From Bacteroidaceae bacterium (lineage in GTDB: Bacteria > Bacteroidota > Bacteroidia > Bacteroidales > Bacteroidaceae), in NCBI GenBank assembly GCA_017618515.1, contig JAFZUB010000125.1:1-7777 (forward strand): a stretch of 7,777 nt of DNA. The letters run 5' to 3'. Below, piece after piece: positions 6,705-7,777 of this stretch (its first letter is position 1; each line of letters begins with the position of its first letter). Both the position numbers and the translations under genes were made by a program. The notes under the pieces are model-generated. The model did not search any database and was not told where the DNA came from. It saw nothing but the letters and a program-made list of their open reading frames with translations.

Positions 6705-7777
6705 ATGCGAAAACTTCAAATATCAATCATCAATATCTTGTGCTTGCTGTTGCTCACAGCTTGCAGCAAGAGTTATACCGTGCCTACAGATGCCGTGGCC
6801 AACGGCAACACCCCTGTGCTCTATCCCGACTACACTGAGGTAACCGTGCCATCCAATATCGCTCCGCTCAATTTCATTGTGAAAGGCGAAGCCGACGAAT
6901 ATGTGGTGCAGGTCAAGGCCTCGGGAAAAGAGGTAATGGTCACCGGTGGCAGCGACGACGGCGTGGTGCAGTTCGACTCCACAGAATGGCGCAATGCTCT
7001 CCAGTCCAATCGTGGCAAGGCTCTTGAGATAACTGTCTATCAGCTGAGTGAGGGACAGTGGACAAGCTACAAACCCTATAAGATATATGTGGCAGAGGAA
7101 GATATCGACCCTTATCTGTCGTACCGCCTCATAGAGCCTGGCTTTGAGATGTATCGCCATATCGGGCTCTATCAACGCAATCTCACCAACTATGATGTAA
7201 ACACCATCTACGAAAACAATCGCGCCGAGAATCCCGACGAGAACCACTGCGCCAATTGCCACAACTATCAAAACTACGGAGGCAAGAATATGCTGTTCCA
7301 CGTCCGTGCAAAGATGGGCGGCACACTCATAGCTAAAGACGGCAAGGTGGAAAAGCTCAACTTCAAGAATGACTCTATTCTGGGATCGGCCGTCTATCCG
7401 TCATGGCATCCGAAAAAGAACTATATTGTCTTTTCCAGCAATCGCACAGGCCAGGCCTTCCACATGCTCGACCTTGAGAAAATAGAGGTGCTCGACTACG
7501 GCAGCGACCTGCTCTTCTACAACGCCGACACCCATGAGGTGAGCAATATCATCAAGACCCCCGACGACATGGAGACATTCCCCGCCTGGGCTCCCGATGG
7601 CAAAAAGATTTACTACTGCAGCTGTCCCGCTCCCGGACTGGGCGCACAATCCGACTCCGTAAAGATAAATTATGTGCTCTCCGGCTACCAACACCTCCAC
7701 TACAACCTTATGAGCGTGACCTTCGACGAGGCAACCATGACCTTCGGCGAGCCGCAGATAGAGGTTGATTGCCTGGC
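6705..7777 (+). CDS. Lipoprotein with one CXXCH heme-c motif and PD40 (TolB-like) propeller blades, 3' end outside window
   Basis: The frame is open from ATG 6705 to the window edge (357 codons, no stop). The N-terminus has a basic start, a hydrophobic core and the lipobox LTAC, with the lipidated cysteine at C20. The following residues SKS lack the acidic signal for surface export in Bacteroidetes, so a periplasm-facing outer-membrane anchor is likely. Residues about 45-110 look like a beta-sandwich. C182-A-N-C185-H186 is a canonical heme-c attachment motif. Next come PD40-like blades: YPSWHPKKNYIVFSSNR (231-247) and FPAWAPDGKKIYY (292-304). This combination matches a Bacteroidetes family annotated as TolB-like or, loosely, as 'cytochrome c biosynthesis protein'; an electron-transfer, sensing or binding role is unproven. 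It follows the DUF6057 gene by 13 bases and probably shares its transcript. The missing C-terminus may hold more blades or heme motifs. Confidence 0.85.
   Translation, partial: MRKLQISIINILCLLLLTACSKSYTVPTDAVANGNTPVLYPDYTEVTVPSNIAPLNFIVKGEADEYVVQVKASGKEVMVTGGSDDGVVQFDSTEWRNALQSNRGKALEITVYQLSEGQWTSYKPYKIYVAEEDIDPYLSYRLIEPGFEMYRHIGLYQRNLTNYDVNTIYENNRAENPDENHCANCHNYQNYGGKNMLFHVRAKMGGTLIAKDGKVEKLNFKNDSILGSAVYPSWHPKKNYIVFSSNRTGQAFHMLDLEKIEVLDYGSDLLFYNADTHEVSNIIKTPDDMETFPAWAPDGKKIYYCSCPAPGLGAQSDSVKINYVLSGYQHLHYNLMSVTFDEATMTFGEPQIEVDCL

Noticed and set aside
6723..7301. Antisense frame of 192 codons opposite the lipoprotein gene.
   Set aside because: The + strand frame has a lipobox, a heme motif and PD40 blades; the antisense hydrophobic stretches mirror its valine- and aspartate-rich codons.

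Overview
The window looks like ordinary chromosome of a Bacteroidales bacterium, probably Prevotellaceae or a close relative. This rests on the gene families present (DUF4301, DUF6057, a fused RibBA, and a TolB/PD40-like lipoprotein with a heme motif), a near-perfect Bacteroidales promoter (TTTG, 20 bases, TAnnTTTG) upstream of 5057, and A/T-rich start regions without Shine-Dalgarno motifs. The genus call is inference. All six gene loci are on the + strand and tightly packed (gaps of 13 to 67 bases). No mobile element, RNA gene or CRISPR array is visible.

Layout. 1-972: C-terminal part of a DUF4301 protein, cut by the window edge. 1003-2505: an LptF/LptG-family LPS-export permease interrupted by an in-frame TGA (2062-2064). 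This leaves an N-terminal piece (three membrane helices plus the periplasmic domain) and a C-terminal piece (three more helices) in the same frame. 2519-3742: ribBA, with both riboflavin-branch enzymes and all metal and catalytic residues intact. 3784-4989: a class I PLP aminotransferase of the aspartate type. 5057-6691: a DUF6057 membrane protein with a helical-repeat C-terminal domain, under its own promoter. 6705-7777: a lipoprotein with one CXXCH heme-c motif and PD40 beta-propeller blades, running off the right edge.

How the genes relate. DUF4301, the permease, ribBA and the aminotransferase are spaced like one transcription unit of housekeeping genes (envelope, riboflavin, amino acids) without a shared pathway. 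A second unit starts at the promoter near 5018-5049 and joins the DUF6057 protein to the lipoprotein, 13 bases apart. This pair is the least characterised part of the window and the best candidate for an undescribed envelope function.

Points worth a second look: the stop codon inside the permease gene; a promoter that would give a leaderless or nearly leaderless transcript and carries a perfect 7-base inverted repeat between its two boxes; a heptamer-built tandem repeat inside the DUF6057 gene; and nucleotidyltransferase-like motifs in the DUF4301 protein. I see no convincing defence, mobile or biosynthetic system.
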